Shown here piece after piece: positions 1 through 7,010 of a stretch of 46,053 nucleotides of DNA. How positions within the stretch are numbered: position 1 is the stretch's first letter; each line of letters starts with the position of its first letter. This DNA comes from WVWN01 sp964563535. GTDB taxonomy: Bacteria > RBG-13-66-14 > B26-G2 > WVWN01. The notes under the pieces are model-generated. The model made no database searches and was not told the origin of the DNA. It saw nothing but the letters and a program-made list of their open reading frames with translations. The translations under genes were made by a program, and so were the position numbers. The stretch spans positions 1-46,053 of the forward strand of contig CAZLXP010000007.1 in assembly GCA_964563535.1 (NCBI GenBank). Direction: 5' to 3'.

Positions 1-2
1 GG

Positions 3-731
3 ACAAATGGTAGCGCGAATGCGACAAGCGTGCCGATTACACCGGCAAGGATAGAAGAATTTAAAGCTTCGCGAATAAGGGAGGTATCGCCCGCGGCGGT
101 TAACCGTGACCTCGCGACCCTCAAACACGCTCTCAACATAGCGACCGAATGGGGATACTTGTCCTCATCCCCGGCCGCCCGGGTGAAGTTGCTCAAAGAA
201 CCTCCAGGACGCGTACGGTACTTAAAGCGCGAAGAAGCCGCGGCTTTGTTGGAAGCGTGCTCGAAATGGCTCAAGCCGCTCGTTACAACGGCGCTCCATA
301 CGGGCATGCGCCAGGGGGAACTGCTTGCGCTCGAGTGGGACGACGTCGACCTACAGCGCAGGCAGATACGGATCTCGGACTCGAAGACGGGCGACGCGCG
401 GGTTGTCCCCGTGAACGAGTTGTTGTACAATATCTTATCGGAACTGGGACCGAAGAGCGGGAAGGTGTTCAAGAACCGCCGCGGCACGGGCTACAGCTGG
501 ATCAACTCGGCTTTCAAGAACGCGATCAAACACGCCGGCATCAACGACTTCAGGTTCCACGATCTGCGCCACACGTTCGCCTCGTGGTTAGCAATGAAAG
601 GGGTACCGCTGTCGACGATCGGCAGGTTACTGGGCCATAAAACCGCGCAAATGACCATGCGATACGCCCACCTGGCGCCGGACTATCTGGCCGACGTCGT
701 CGAGGTATTGGCGTACGACGCCCCGGGATAA
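3..731 (+). CDS. Tyrosine recombinase (phage-type integrase), 5' end outside window
   Basis: This is a site-specific recombinase that cuts and rejoins DNA through a covalent phosphotyrosine. The frame is open from base 3, so the real start and most of the N-terminal arm-binding domain lie upstream; the first possible start in view is GTG at 30. Numbered from that GTG, part of the SAM-like core-binding domain spans about residues 5-55 and the catalytic domain about 65-225. All catalytic residues are visible: Arg94 (in GMRQGELL), Lys119, His177-x-x-Arg180 (HDLRH), His203 (LGHK) and Tyr212. The visible part therefore looks active and not decayed. The next gene begins three bases after its stop. 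A tRNA-Ser gene lies 690 bp downstream, a common target for such enzymes. The family is certain; the element it serves is not visible here. Confidence 0.93.
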   Translation, partial: TNGSANATSVPITPARIEEFKASRIREVSPAAVNRDLATLKHALNIATEWGYLSSSPAARVKLLKEPPGRVRYLKREEAAALLEACSKWLKPLVTTALHTGMRQGELLALEWDDVDLQRRQIRISDSKTGDARVVPVNELLYNILSELGPKSGKVFKNRRGTGYSWINSAFKNAIKHAGINDFRFHDLRHTFASWLAMKGVPLSTIGRLLGHKTAQMTMRYAHLAPDYLADVVEVLAYDAPG

Positions 732-734
732 TAA

Positions 735-1322
735 ATGAACGTCGCGATAATAGGGTGGGGCTCTTTAGTTTGGGACAAGCAGGGCTTAAAAACGAGAAGC
801 CCATGGTATAGCGACGGGCCGGTCCTACCTGTCGAATTCGCTCGTATATCGGAAGGCGGCCGCGTCACCTTAGTCATCATCCCCGGTAAGAAGAAGTCCC
901 CGACCTGTTGGGCGTTAAGCGCTCATACAGACCTCGATACGGCCAAAAACGAATTAGTTCAAAGGGAAGGAATTCGGGACCCTCGGGATATCCACGGCGT
1001 AACCAAAGAAAGAAGATTAATCGGCCCGCCCGGAGGAATGACCAGCGTATTCACTACCGTCTTGAAGTGGTTACGGGAACAAAACGACCTGGATGCGGCT
1101 ATATGGACAGGCCTCGAGTTGAATTGGGAACACAAATTACGGAAGAAACATTCGGCCAAAGCCGTGGTCGATTACCTGAGCGGATTAACGGGGGATACGC
1201 GCGAAAAAGCTAAAGAATACTTCGTCAGGGCCCCTCGCTGTATTGATACGCCTGTGAGGAGAATGGTTGAGGAACAACTGGGGTGGGCTCCTGCGAGCGA
1301 CCATGACGGCTGCATCAACTAA
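735..1322 (+). CDS. Gamma-glutamylcyclotransferase-fold protein
   Basis: A 195-residue soluble protein of the gamma-glutamylcyclotransferase-like fold. The N-terminal strand and turn GWGSL (residues 7-11) correspond to the family's YGSL substrate-binding loop. The short motif Gln-Arg-Glu around Glu78 sits where the catalytic acid of this fold is expected. Related proteins are widespread and mostly uncharacterised; known members cyclise gamma-glutamyl amines, but the substrate here cannot be told. The ATG follows the integrase stop by three bases with no clear Shine-Dalgarno, so it is probably translationally coupled to it. Codon use is less GC-rich than in most neighbours, which fits a gene carried in with the recombinase. 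The fold assignment is fairly good, the function open. Confidence 0.7.
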   Translation: MNVAIIGWGSLVWDKQGLKTRSPWYSDGPVLPVEFARISEGGRVTLVIIPGKKKSPTCWALSAHTDLDTAKNELVQREGIRDPRDIHGVTKERRLIGPPGGMTSVFTTVLKWLREQNDLDAAIWTGLELNWEHKLRKKHSAKAVVDYLSGLTGDTREKAKEYFVRAPRCIDTPVRRMVEEQLGWAPASDHDGCIN

Positions 1323-1352
1323 TAGGTCGCCCGTAGCGCCGGAGAATATTTG

Positions 1353-1371
1353 ACACAAAATTAACACAAAA
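1353..1371 (+). repeat. Direct repeat ACACAAAA x2 near integrase
   Basis: Two identical 8-mers (1353-1360 and 1364-1371) start 11 bases apart, one helical turn, in the AT-rich gap between the integrase cargo and tRNA-Ser. They overlap a TTGACA hexamer at 1350-1355 for which no matching -10 is seen. They could be integrase arm sites or a regulator site; no function is shown. Confidence 0.4.
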
Positions 1372-1422
1372 GCTGGAACGGGAAAAAATGGAGGAGCGTA
1401 ACTACCTGAAATAAAATAAGTT

Positions 1423-1504
1423 GGAGGGCTCGCCTAACGGTATGGCAGCGGATTTGAAATCCGCCGGCCTCACGGCCTTGGGGGTTCGATTCCCTCGCCC
1501 TCCG
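1423..1504 (+). tRNA. tRNA-Ser (anticodon UGA)
   Basis: A full cloverleaf can be folded by eye. The acceptor stem pairs GGAGGGC (1423-1429) with GCCCTCC (1497-1503), with discriminator G at 1504. The D stem is GCC/GGC. The anticodon stem GCGGA/TCCGC closes the 7-base loop TTTGAAA, giving anticodon TGA. A long variable arm (1465-1479) folds as GGCC-tcac-GGCC, the class II hallmark of serine, leucine and tyrosine tRNAs. The T arm has loop TTCGATT. The 3' CCA is not encoded (CAC follows). With the anticodon and discriminator G this is serine, decoding UCN codons. It lies downstream of a tyrosine recombinase and is a plausible attachment site, but no second copy of its 3' end was found in the window. 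Confidence 0.95.
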
Positions 1505-1508
1505 CACC

Positions 1509-1549
1509 GCGCCGCCCCTCACGGGCGGCGCATTACTATTACGTAATGC
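1509..1549. terminator. Bidirectional hairpin between tRNA-Ser and methyltransferase
   Basis: A 9-bp GC stem (GCGCCGCCC 1509-1517, GGGCGGCGC 1523-1531, loop CTCAC) directly follows the tRNA and contains the stop codon of the convergent methyltransferase gene. It overlaps a second inverted repeat, GCATTAC (1530-1536)/GTAATGC (1543-1549). There is no clean U-run on either strand, so termination is likely but not textbook. Confidence 0.55.
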
Positions 1550-2184
1550 GAGCGGGCTACGCCGAGCGAGGCCAGCGTCTGGGCGAGCCAGAACGACTTG
1601 TTGACGAGGAAGTGCACCCACCGGAAGCGCAGGCCGAATTTATACGCCGCCAGCCGCCACCCGCCGAAAAGGTCCCGGACCTCGCCGAGCTCGAGGCCGC
1701 GCGGCAAGCCCTCCTTCGCGCGCTCGACGAAGTCGTACCAGACGAGGACGCCGTCGGCCGCGAGGACGCGCGCCAGCTCGGCCGCCGCGCGCTCCCGCGC
1801 CGCGCCGGCCTCAAGCGACGAAAACAACAGCGACTGGACGACGACGTCGAACGCGGCCGGGCGAAACGGCAGCGCCGCGGCGTCGCCGCAGACGAAGCGC
1901 ACCGCCGGCGCGGTCGTGGCGCGCGCGTCGCGTAAGGCCTCGACGTCGCGGTCGAAGCCCACGCACGACGCCGGCGCCGCGCCCAGGCCGATAACCTGCC
2001 GCAGCATGTTGCCCCGCTCGCAGCCGTCCTCCAGGAGCCGCTTCCCCTCCAGCGCCACCCCTTCGCGGCGCAGCGCCCGGGTGAGCGCGAGCTCGAGCTG
2101 GTGCCGGTAGAAGAGCGCCAACGGCTTGAACAGCGTCCAATACCCTCTGGTATTGATATATTCCTTCTCGGCCTTCGACAACAT
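1519..2184 (-). CDS. Class I SAM-dependent methyltransferase (Methyltransf_11 type)
   Basis: A 221-residue predicted methyltransferase. The Rossmann-type core shows a degenerate motif I (LLEDGCERGN, about residues 50-59, where DxGxGxG is usual), an acidic loop VGFDRD that would hold the ribose of S-adenosylmethionine, and the motif region AALPFRPAAFDVVV near residues 105-118, typical of Methyltransf_11 proteins. The hydrophobic C-terminal third may contact a lipid or membrane. The substrate cannot be inferred. It is convergent with tRNA-Ser, diverges from the next operon, and has its own promoter at 2229-2257. AAGG lies just before the ATG. The family is reliable; the modified motif I leaves open whether it is fully active. 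Confidence 0.8.
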   Translation of the reverse strand: MLSKAEKEYINTRGYWTLFKPLALFYRHQLELALTRALRREGVALEGKRLLEDGCERGNMLRQVIGLGAAPASCVGFDRDVEALRDARATTAPAVRFVCGDAAALPFRPAAFDVVVQSLLFSSLEAGAARERAAAELARVLAADGVLVWYDFVERAKEGLPRGLELGEVRDLFGGWRLAAYKFGLRFRWVHFLVNKSFWLAQTLASLGVARSHYVIVMRRP

Positions 2185-2228
2185 AACCTTAACGCTGAAA
2201 CGGTTGCGGGACGCATGCCACCGCTATA

Positions 2229-2257
2229 TCTATAACCGCGCCGCCGGCCGGTGTCAA
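2229..2257 (-). promoter_or_regulatory. Promoter of the methyltransferase gene
   Basis: On the minus strand TTGACA (2252-2257) lies 17 bases from TATAGA (2229-2234). This is a perfect -35 and a good -10 with ideal spacing, giving a leader of about 38 bases before the ATG at 2184. Confidence 0.75.
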
Positions 2258-2305
2258 CCCAAATGATTACACCGCCGAAGCGACGCTCGATTAGCAACGT
2301 CGACC

Positions 2306-2334
2306 TTGACGCCGGCGGGGACGCGTGTTAATAT
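2306..2334 (+). promoter_or_regulatory. Promoter of the Helicase_C_3/WYL operon, probably leaderless
   Basis: TTGACG (2306-2311), 17 bases, TAATAT (2329-2334). Only six bases separate the -10 from the ATG at 2341, so transcription should begin at or next to the start codon. No Shine-Dalgarno is present, in keeping with a leaderless mRNA. Confidence 0.75.
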
Positions 2335-2340
2335 TATAAA

Positions 2341-4119
2341 ATGTTTAAAGGCCATCCGGAAGCCGTATCCTTCCGCACCGGCCTCGCGGCCCTTACATTG
2401 GAAGACCTCGCGGCGATCGCCGGCCGGGTGGGCCTCCAGGAAGAGTTAACCTCCAAGGCGCGCCTCCTCGCGAACGTCCCCGAACGCCTCGCGGACCGAA
2501 ACACGGCGCGCCGCTTTATCCGCGAGCTCGAGCCGTCGGCTAAGAAGACGCTGTTCGTCGCCGCGGCCTGCGAAAAATTCTTAGCCGTCTTCGGCCCCTC
2601 CACCCTCTTCGGCTTTGGCGTTACGACGCCGCCCGGCGACGCCCTCAGCCGCGCGCTCCTCCTGCCCGACGCCGCCACCGGCCTGTACCGGCCGCCCGCC
2701 GAGATCCTACCGCACGTCCACGACGAAGCGGCGAAGAGATTGGGCGCCCCGGCCGCGGGCCCGGCCGCCTCGCCCGTAACGCTCGAGCCGGCCTCGGCGT
2801 TCCGCGACGCCGTCGGGATCTGGTGCTACGTGATCCAAAACCCCATAACTTTGACGCAGAGCGGCGCTACCCCCAAACGCGCGCTGGCGAAATTGGCGCC
2901 GCGGCTCGAGGTCGCCGAAGAGGAAGCGCCGCTGGCCGCCGTCGTCGAACGCTTCGGTTACGGCCGGCTGGAGCTGTTGGCGGAAGACCTCGAGCGCCGG
3001 GGGGCGTTGGCGAGGGACGACAACGACCTCAGCGCCGAACGGTGGCTGGCGGAAGACCTGTGGCGAATCGCGGCGAGTTACAACGCCGAATTGGTGCGGG
3101 CCGCGATAGAGGAGGACGAAACCGCCGGCGCGCTCCTCGCGGCGTACCTTTGGTCGTTGGCGCCGCCGGGCGAATGGCGAGCAGTCACCGGCGTCGTCGA
3201 AACCGTATTGGAAATTTCCGAGAATTGCAACGAGGCGGCGGTCCGCAAGGCCCTCTTCGCATTATTCGTGTGCGGCGCGGCCGCGGCGGCCGTGGACGAC
3301 GGCGGCTCGCTCCTCGTCGCCCGGGCCGCGGCCCTAAACGAACTGGCGCCTACTCCCGTCAAGGCCGCCGAACCGCAATTTTTATTGGGCGGAAACTTCG
3401 AGCTCAAGGTCGCTTACGACGCACCGACCGCGACAAGGTTGAAGCTCGAGGCCTTCGCCGAACAGACCGGCGGTGGCCGCCTCCTGTCGTACCGCATCTC
3501 CAAGTCGACCTTCTACCGGGCGCTGGACGGCGGCGTCACCTGCGACGACGTATTGTCCTTCTTGAACGACCACGTCTCGAAGCCGGTGCCGCAAAACGTC
3601 GAGTTCTCGCTCCGGGATTGGGCCGCGCAATACGGAACGATTTCGTTCTACGACCGCTTGATTGTCGCCACGGAAAAGCCGGAAACGGCCGACGAGGTCG
3701 CCAACCTGCCTACGGTCGCGCCGTTCGTCAAAGGCCGGCGGGAATTCCACGGCGTCGAAATCGCGCGCCAAGATTACCGCGCCGTGCGCGACGCCCTCAC
3801 GTCGGCCGGATACCTGCCGCGGTCTTTGAAGGGCGAGGCCGAGGTCGCCGTTTCGCCTCGGGCGTTGTTCGGCGCCGGCTCCCGCGAAACCGCCGGCGTC
3901 GCGACGACCGGCCTCGAGCGGGAGAGCCCGGCCGCCGCCGTCGTCGAATTCGCGGTCGCGCATCGCCGGCCGTTGAAGTTGTGGCTCGAGGGCGAGGATG
4001 AACCGCTGGAGGTCAAACCCCGCAAGATAACGGTATACCGCGGCCGGGCGTACCTCCACGTCGACGGCGAGCGGACGCGCATCCCCGTCGCGGCCATCGC
4101 CCGGGCGACGTTCACGTAG
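2341..4119 (+). CDS. Helicase_C_3 (XPB/Ssl2-like) domain protein with C-terminal WYL-like domain
   Basis: A 592-residue protein without recognisable helicase ATPase motifs (no Walker A or DExx box seen). Residues about 345-465 match the Helicase_C_3 pattern: a 'nFEL.V' opening strand, the segment YRISKSTFYRALDGG, then FLNDHVSKPVPQNVE and a conserved Trp-Ala. In other proteins this domain accompanies XPB-type helicases or stands in large helicase-associated proteins. The last 65 residues (about 528-592) resemble a WYL domain, a ligand- or nucleic-acid-binding Sm-like module common in transcriptional regulators. The N-terminal 340 residues are helical and unassigned. It leads an operon with three small membrane proteins: the next ATG follows its TAG directly. 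A DNA-binding or regulatory role is inference; the absent motor is what the sequence shows. Confidence 0.72.
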   Translation: MFKGHPEAVSFRTGLAALTLEDLAAIAGRVGLQEELTSKARLLANVPERLADRNTARRFIRELEPSAKKTLFVAAACEKFLAVFGPSTLFGFGVTTPPGDALSRALLLPDAATGLYRPPAEILPHVHDEAAKRLGAPAAGPAASPVTLEPASAFRDAVGIWCYVIQNPITLTQSGATPKRALAKLAPRLEVAEEEAPLAAVVERFGYGRLELLAEDLERRGALARDDNDLSAERWLAEDLWRIAASYNAELVRAAIEEDETAGALLAAYLWSLAPPGEWRAVTGVVETVLEISENCNEAAVRKALFALFVCGAAAAAVDDGGSLLVARAAALNELAPTPVKAAEPQFLLGGNFELKVAYDAPTATRLKLEAFAEQTGGGRLLSYRISKSTFYRALDGGVTCDDVLSFLNDHVSKPVPQNVEFSLRDWAAQYGTISFYDRLIVATEKPETADEVANLPTVAPFVKGRREFHGVEIARQDYRAVRDALTSAGYLPRSLKGEAEVAVSPRALFGAGSRETAGVATTGLERESPAAAVVEFAVAHRRPLKLWLEGEDEPLEVKPRKITVYRGRAYLHVDGERTRIPVAAIARATFT

Positions 4120-4581
4120 ATGGCGGCCCGAAAGAAATCGCCGCCGTCGTTGAGTTGGCGCGCCTGGCCGCTGGCGGAATACCCGGCGCGTTCGGCGTTG
4201 GCGGCGGTCGGGGTCGCCGCGGCGGCCGCGGCGATATATTTCCTGGGGCGAAGCGCGGTGCTCGCGGCCGTCGGCGCGTTGGCGCTGCTCCTGTCGCTGC
4301 ACGGCCACCTCCTGCCGCGGCACTACCGCCTCGACGACGACGGCGTCTCGGTCTCGGCAATCGGCATTAAAAAGCGCCGGCGCTGGGACTACTTCCACTC
4401 GTACTACGCGGACCGGCTGGGCGTCATGCTCTCGACCTTCAGCTACCCCTCGCGCCTCGACTCGTTCCGGGGCGTCAACCTTCGCTTCGCCGCCGGCGAC
4501 CGCGAGCGGGTGGTCGCGTTCGTCGCGGCCAGGCTGCCGGCCGCCGAGAAGAAGCGCCGCCGCGCTCCGAAGGCCCCATAA
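4120..4581 (+). CDS. Two-TM membrane protein with PH-like cytoplasmic part, function unknown
   Basis: A 153-residue protein that I cannot place in a named family. After a basic N-terminus, two hydrophobic helices (about residues 24-42 and 46-64) form a hairpin. The rest (about 68-140) is a beta-rich soluble region with strands such as YRLDDDGVSV followed by a basic stretch, the pattern of bacterial PH-like domains that follow two-TM anchors. The C-terminus is very basic (KKRRRAPK), so it is probably cytoplasmic. The ATG directly abuts the stop of the preceding gene, so translation is coupled. It may anchor or sense for the soluble upstream protein; this is inference. Confidence 0.6.
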   Translation: MAARKKSPPSLSWRAWPLAEYPARSALAAVGVAAAAAAIYFLGRSAVLAAVGALALLLSLHGHLLPRHYRLDDDGVSVSAIGIKKRRRWDYFHSYYADRLGVMLSTFSYPSRLDSFRGVNLRFAAGDRERVVAFVAARLPAAEKKRRRAPKAP

Positions 4582-4592
4582 CGGAGGACCCG

Positions 4593-4829
4593 TTGGCACC
4601 CAAATCCAAATGGCGCAGCGCGCTGCCGTACGTGGCGTCGTTCGTATTCCCCCTCTTCGGGTTGGCGTACGGCGCGTTGGAGACGTGCAAAGGCGAGAAG
4701 GCCGAGCGGCGCCGCGGCAAAATCTGCATCGTGCTGGGCACCGCGGCCCTCATATTGGTGTGCGTAGGGGCGATAGTCTGGCTCACGCTGGGGCTCAAGG
4801 AAGGCTTCGGCTTCCTTTGGCCGGAATAG
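4593..4829 (+). CDS. Small two-TM membrane protein, unknown
   Basis: A 78-residue protein starting at a TTG. The start is fixed by GGAGG at 4583-4587, six bases upstream. Two membrane helices (about residues 10-28 and 43-68) are separated by a short, charged, Cys-containing loop (TCKGEKAERRRGK). No family was recognised. It is the third gene of the operon and has the same layout as the fourth: hydrophobic, charged loop with Lys and Cys or Tyr, hydrophobic. The two look like distant relatives of each other. Confidence 0.65.
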   Translation: MAPKSKWRSALPYVASFVFPLFGLAYGALETCKGEKAERRRGKICIVLGTAALILVCVGAIVWLTLGLKEGFGFLWPE

Positions 4830-4849
4830 CACAAGAGAGGACACGCGCT

Positions 4850-5158
4850 TTGACGGAAGAAAATAAAACGGCCGCGGCGGAAAAGGCGGCGGAGGTCCCG
4901 CCCGAGCCGAAGAGGTTGTTCTACGTAATATCTTTTCTCGTACCGGTGGCCGGCATCGTCCTGGGGGCGCTCTATCTGAGCAAGGCGGACGCGGCCAACA
5001 AGGAGTTCGGCAAATACTGCCTGGTAGCGGCGCTGGTCAACGTCGGCTTAGGGGTATCGTTAATCTTCTGCCTGGTCCTATTCTACGCCGCGTTCTTCCT
5101 CGCTTATTTGGGTTTCGTCGCCGGCCTTTTGGGGGTGGCCGCCGGCGGCGGCCTGTAA
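4850..5158 (+). CDS. Small two-TM membrane protein, unknown (TTG start)
   Basis: A 102-residue protein. The frame is open further upstream inside the previous gene, but the TTG at 4850, placed after GAGAGG (4835-4840), gives a sensible N-terminus: a hydrophilic head of about 23 residues rich in Glu, Lys and Ala, followed by two membrane helices (about 24-45 and 60-90) with a Lys-rich loop between. The C-terminus is a Gly-rich tail. It resembles the preceding small protein in the segments (F/V)PLFGLAYGAL versus VPVAGIVLGALY, suggesting duplication. It is the last gene of the operon, with a terminator about 50 bases downstream. Confidence 0.65.
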   Translation: MTEENKTAAAEKAAEVPPEPKRLFYVISFLVPVAGIVLGALYLSKADAANKEFGKYCLVAALVNVGLGVSLIFCLVLFYAAFFLAYLGFVAGLLGVAAGGGL

Positions 5159-5210
5159 CACCGCGCCGCGCCGGCTCCGGCCGTTGCCGTGACGCCACAA
5201 TAAAAATAAA

Positions 5211-5240
5211 GCGGCCCGGAAGAGCCGCTCTTTACTTTTA
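5211..5240. terminator. Bidirectional terminator
   Basis: Stem GCGGC (5211-5215)/GCCGC (5224-5228), followed on the plus strand by TCTTTACTTTT and on the minus strand by TTTATTTTTATT. It separates two convergent operons. Confidence 0.75.
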
Positions 5241-5251
5241 TGAATAAAAGA

Positions 5252-5950
5252 TTAAAATGACATGGGGAACGCCACCGTCGCGAGGATATACGTCTCCTTC
5301 CCGGTAACCCAACCGGCGTTGCGGTGGGTCTCGCCGTAAAGGTAATAATCGTAGGGGCCGTAGAGGATTTGGCGGAAGGACGGCCCAAGCGCCGCGAAAG
5401 GCAACGGTGCGAACAAGCACTCGGCGTACAAATCTATAGCCCGCGACCTTACGGTCCCGTATTGCAGAACTTGCGCCCGGATACGGTATGAGACGCCGGC
5501 GTCAAGGCCGAGCCAGGCCCGAGGCCCATATTCGAAGCCGGCCCCCACGACCGGCGTCCAAATATATTCCGGACCCTCCTCGAACAAGAACGCCATCGGC
5601 GCCGCTGACTTCGCGACCCCCACGCCCGCCTCGCCGTAAACCGCCCACCGCTCGCGGTATATAGGCGCCGCCCGGGCCACCGCGGCAAAATCGTGCACCT
5701 CGCCTATGACCGCGTATAGGTCGTAGCGGGGGGCATACGACACCTCGACGGCGTAACGGCCGAATTCGGCGCCGAGGGCCCCGGCCAACGGCTCGTTCGT
5801 CTCCGGCGCCGGCTCGGTCTCGACGTACGCGCACGGCGCGCCGTCCAGGAAAGAGACGCCGTAGCTCATCGACGGCTTAAGCTCCCACGCCGGGCAATAG
5901 CCCGCCGACCCTAAGGCCGCGACGAAAACCAACGATAAATTCTTAAACAT
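5252..5950 (-). CDS. Predicted outer-membrane beta-barrel-like protein
   Basis: A 232-residue protein with a short signal peptide (cleavage probably near residue 21, around CPA-W). After it come alternating amphipathic segments rich in Tyr, Gly and aromatic residues, for example AEFGRYAVEVSYAPRYDLY and YGEAGVGVAKS. The final residue is Phe (AFPMSF), the usual end of an outer-membrane barrel recognised by the BAM machinery. No named family was recognised. It lies 24 bases downstream of the propeller lipoprotein gene in the same direction, with AGGTAG before its ATG, so the two are probably co-transcribed. The barrel is inferred from pattern; the export signal is clear. Confidence 0.65.
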   Translation of the reverse strand: MFKNLSLVFVAALGSAGYCPAWELKPSMSYGVSFLDGAPCAYVETEPAPETNEPLAGALGAEFGRYAVEVSYAPRYDLYAVIGEVHDFAAVARAAPIYRERWAVYGEAGVGVAKSAAPMAFLFEEGPEYIWTPVVGAGFEYGPRAWLGLDAGVSYRIRAQVLQYGTVRSRAIDLYAECLFAPLPFAALGPSFRQILYGPYDYYLYGETHRNAGWVTGKETYILATVAFPMSF

Positions 5951-5974
5951 ATATAACTACCTGCCGTACTTACG

Positions 5975-6946
5975 TTACTCCGGCGCCTTTATCAGGAAGA
6001 GCCGGCCCTTATAGTTACCGAATAGGATATCGCCGTTCGGCCCCCACGACGCGTATAGTATCTTATCGAGTTCCTGCCTCGGCGGACACATCGTAACGGG
6101 CCGGAATACCCCTGTCTTTAGCTCGTACGTACCCAACTCACCTAAGCCGCTGCCCGGGTAGCCATAACCCATTAGGATATACCGCCCGTCAGGCGACCAC
6201 GCCAAAGCCCCCGCCCACCACCTCGGCCTACCCGCCGGCCATACCGCCTCGAAACCCGAGCCGTCCGCGTTGATGAGGGCCAGGTTTATATCTTTATAAT
6301 TCTGTAAATTATCGAAGAGGTAAAACGCCACCTTTTCGCCCCCCGGCGACGGCAGCGGCGGGCCAACTTTTAGGAGCGGGTCGCGGTATAATATACCTAA
6401 TTTTCCTTCGTTGAGGTTGTAATATACGCCATATTCTTTCCCCGGTTCGTAAATATATGCGAAATAAACTTTATCCCCCTCCGGGCCCCACCGGGGCGTA
6501 AACGCGTTTTTAAACTCGAGGCGATGGTGCTCCGAGCCGTCGGGCCGGCACAGCCAGATATAGCGCGCCGATTCGCGATCGCTCATATACGCAATCCACT
6601 CGCCCGTAGGCGACCACGTCGGCCTTTTAGCGCAGTTGCCCTCGACGATTATATTTAATTTTCCCGTCGTTATATCAAGTATCGCGAGGTCCGCATCCCG
6701 CCCGAAAATGCCGCCGCGATAACTAACGACGACCTTCGTACCGTCCGGCGAGAAGGAAGGCTCGTAACATTGTTTTTCGTACTCGTCTTTCGGCTCCCAC
6801 AACAGCCGCCGGCCGTCGTCCCCCTTCACCGGCGGCGGCACATATGGCCCCGGCAGCGTCGTCGTCGGGATATCTTCGCAACTTACCGCGGTCGCGAGTA
6901 AAGCTAAGAATACCAAAGCCTTCGCGTACGTTTTTACGGTAACCAT
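5975..6946 (-). CDS. TolB-like beta-propeller lipoprotein
   Basis: A 323-residue lipoprotein. The signal peptide ends at an acceptable lipobox (TAVSC, lipidated Cys23), followed by a Pro- and Thr-rich linker. The rest is a six-bladed propeller of PD40/WD40-like repeats. Each blade carries the family signature, seen as FSPDGTKV, WSPTGEWI, WGPEGDKV, PSPGGEKV, WSPDGRYI and WGPNGDIL at roughly 45-residue intervals from residue 66. Such propellers are protein-interaction platforms in the periplasm, as in TolB. No peptidase or enzyme domain is present. The downstream gene encodes a putative barrel protein, which suggests a shared envelope job. The ATG lacks a strong Shine-Dalgarno. The fold is secure, the partner unknown. 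Confidence 0.8.
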   Translation of the reverse strand: MVTVKTYAKALVFLALLATAVSCEDIPTTTLPGPYVPPPVKGDDGRRLLWEPKDEYEKQCYEPSFSPDGTKVVVSYRGGIFGRDADLAILDITTGKLNIIVEGNCAKRPTWSPTGEWIAYMSDRESARYIWLCRPDGSEHHRLEFKNAFTPRWGPEGDKVYFAYIYEPGKEYGVYYNLNEGKLGILYRDPLLKVGPPLPSPGGEKVAFYLFDNLQNYKDINLALINADGSGFEAVWPAGRPRWWAGALAWSPDGRYILMGYGYPGSGLGELGTYELKTGVFRPVTMCPPRQELDKILYASWGPNGDILFGNYKGRLFLIKAPE

Positions 6947-6964
6947 CGGTTCTTGAAGGGTTGA

Positions 6965-6995
6965 CCCGCCCCCGCCTAAGGCGGGGGCGGGTTTT
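6965..6995 (+). terminator. Strong GC hairpin with T-run on the plus strand
   Basis: A 12-bp perfect stem, CCCGCCCCCGCC (6965-6976) and GGCGGGGGCGGG (6980-6991), loop TAA, followed by TTTT on the plus strand. Both neighbouring genes are on the minus strand, for which there is no U-run after the stem. As drawn it terminates antisense transcription; it may also act as a weaker hairpin after the subtilase gene. Confidence 0.6.
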
Positions 6996-7010
6996 CCTTC
7001 CAGTTGAACT

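Noticed and set aside
1423..1504. Selenocysteine tRNA
   Set aside because: The long variable arm fits, but the 7-base anticodon loop reads TGA, not TCA, and the acceptor stem is a normal 7 bp. It is tRNA-Ser.
1485..1504. A second copy of the tRNA-Ser 3' end marking an integrated element to the right
   Set aside because: I looked for this end in the rest of the window and found none, so no element boundary to the right is claimed.
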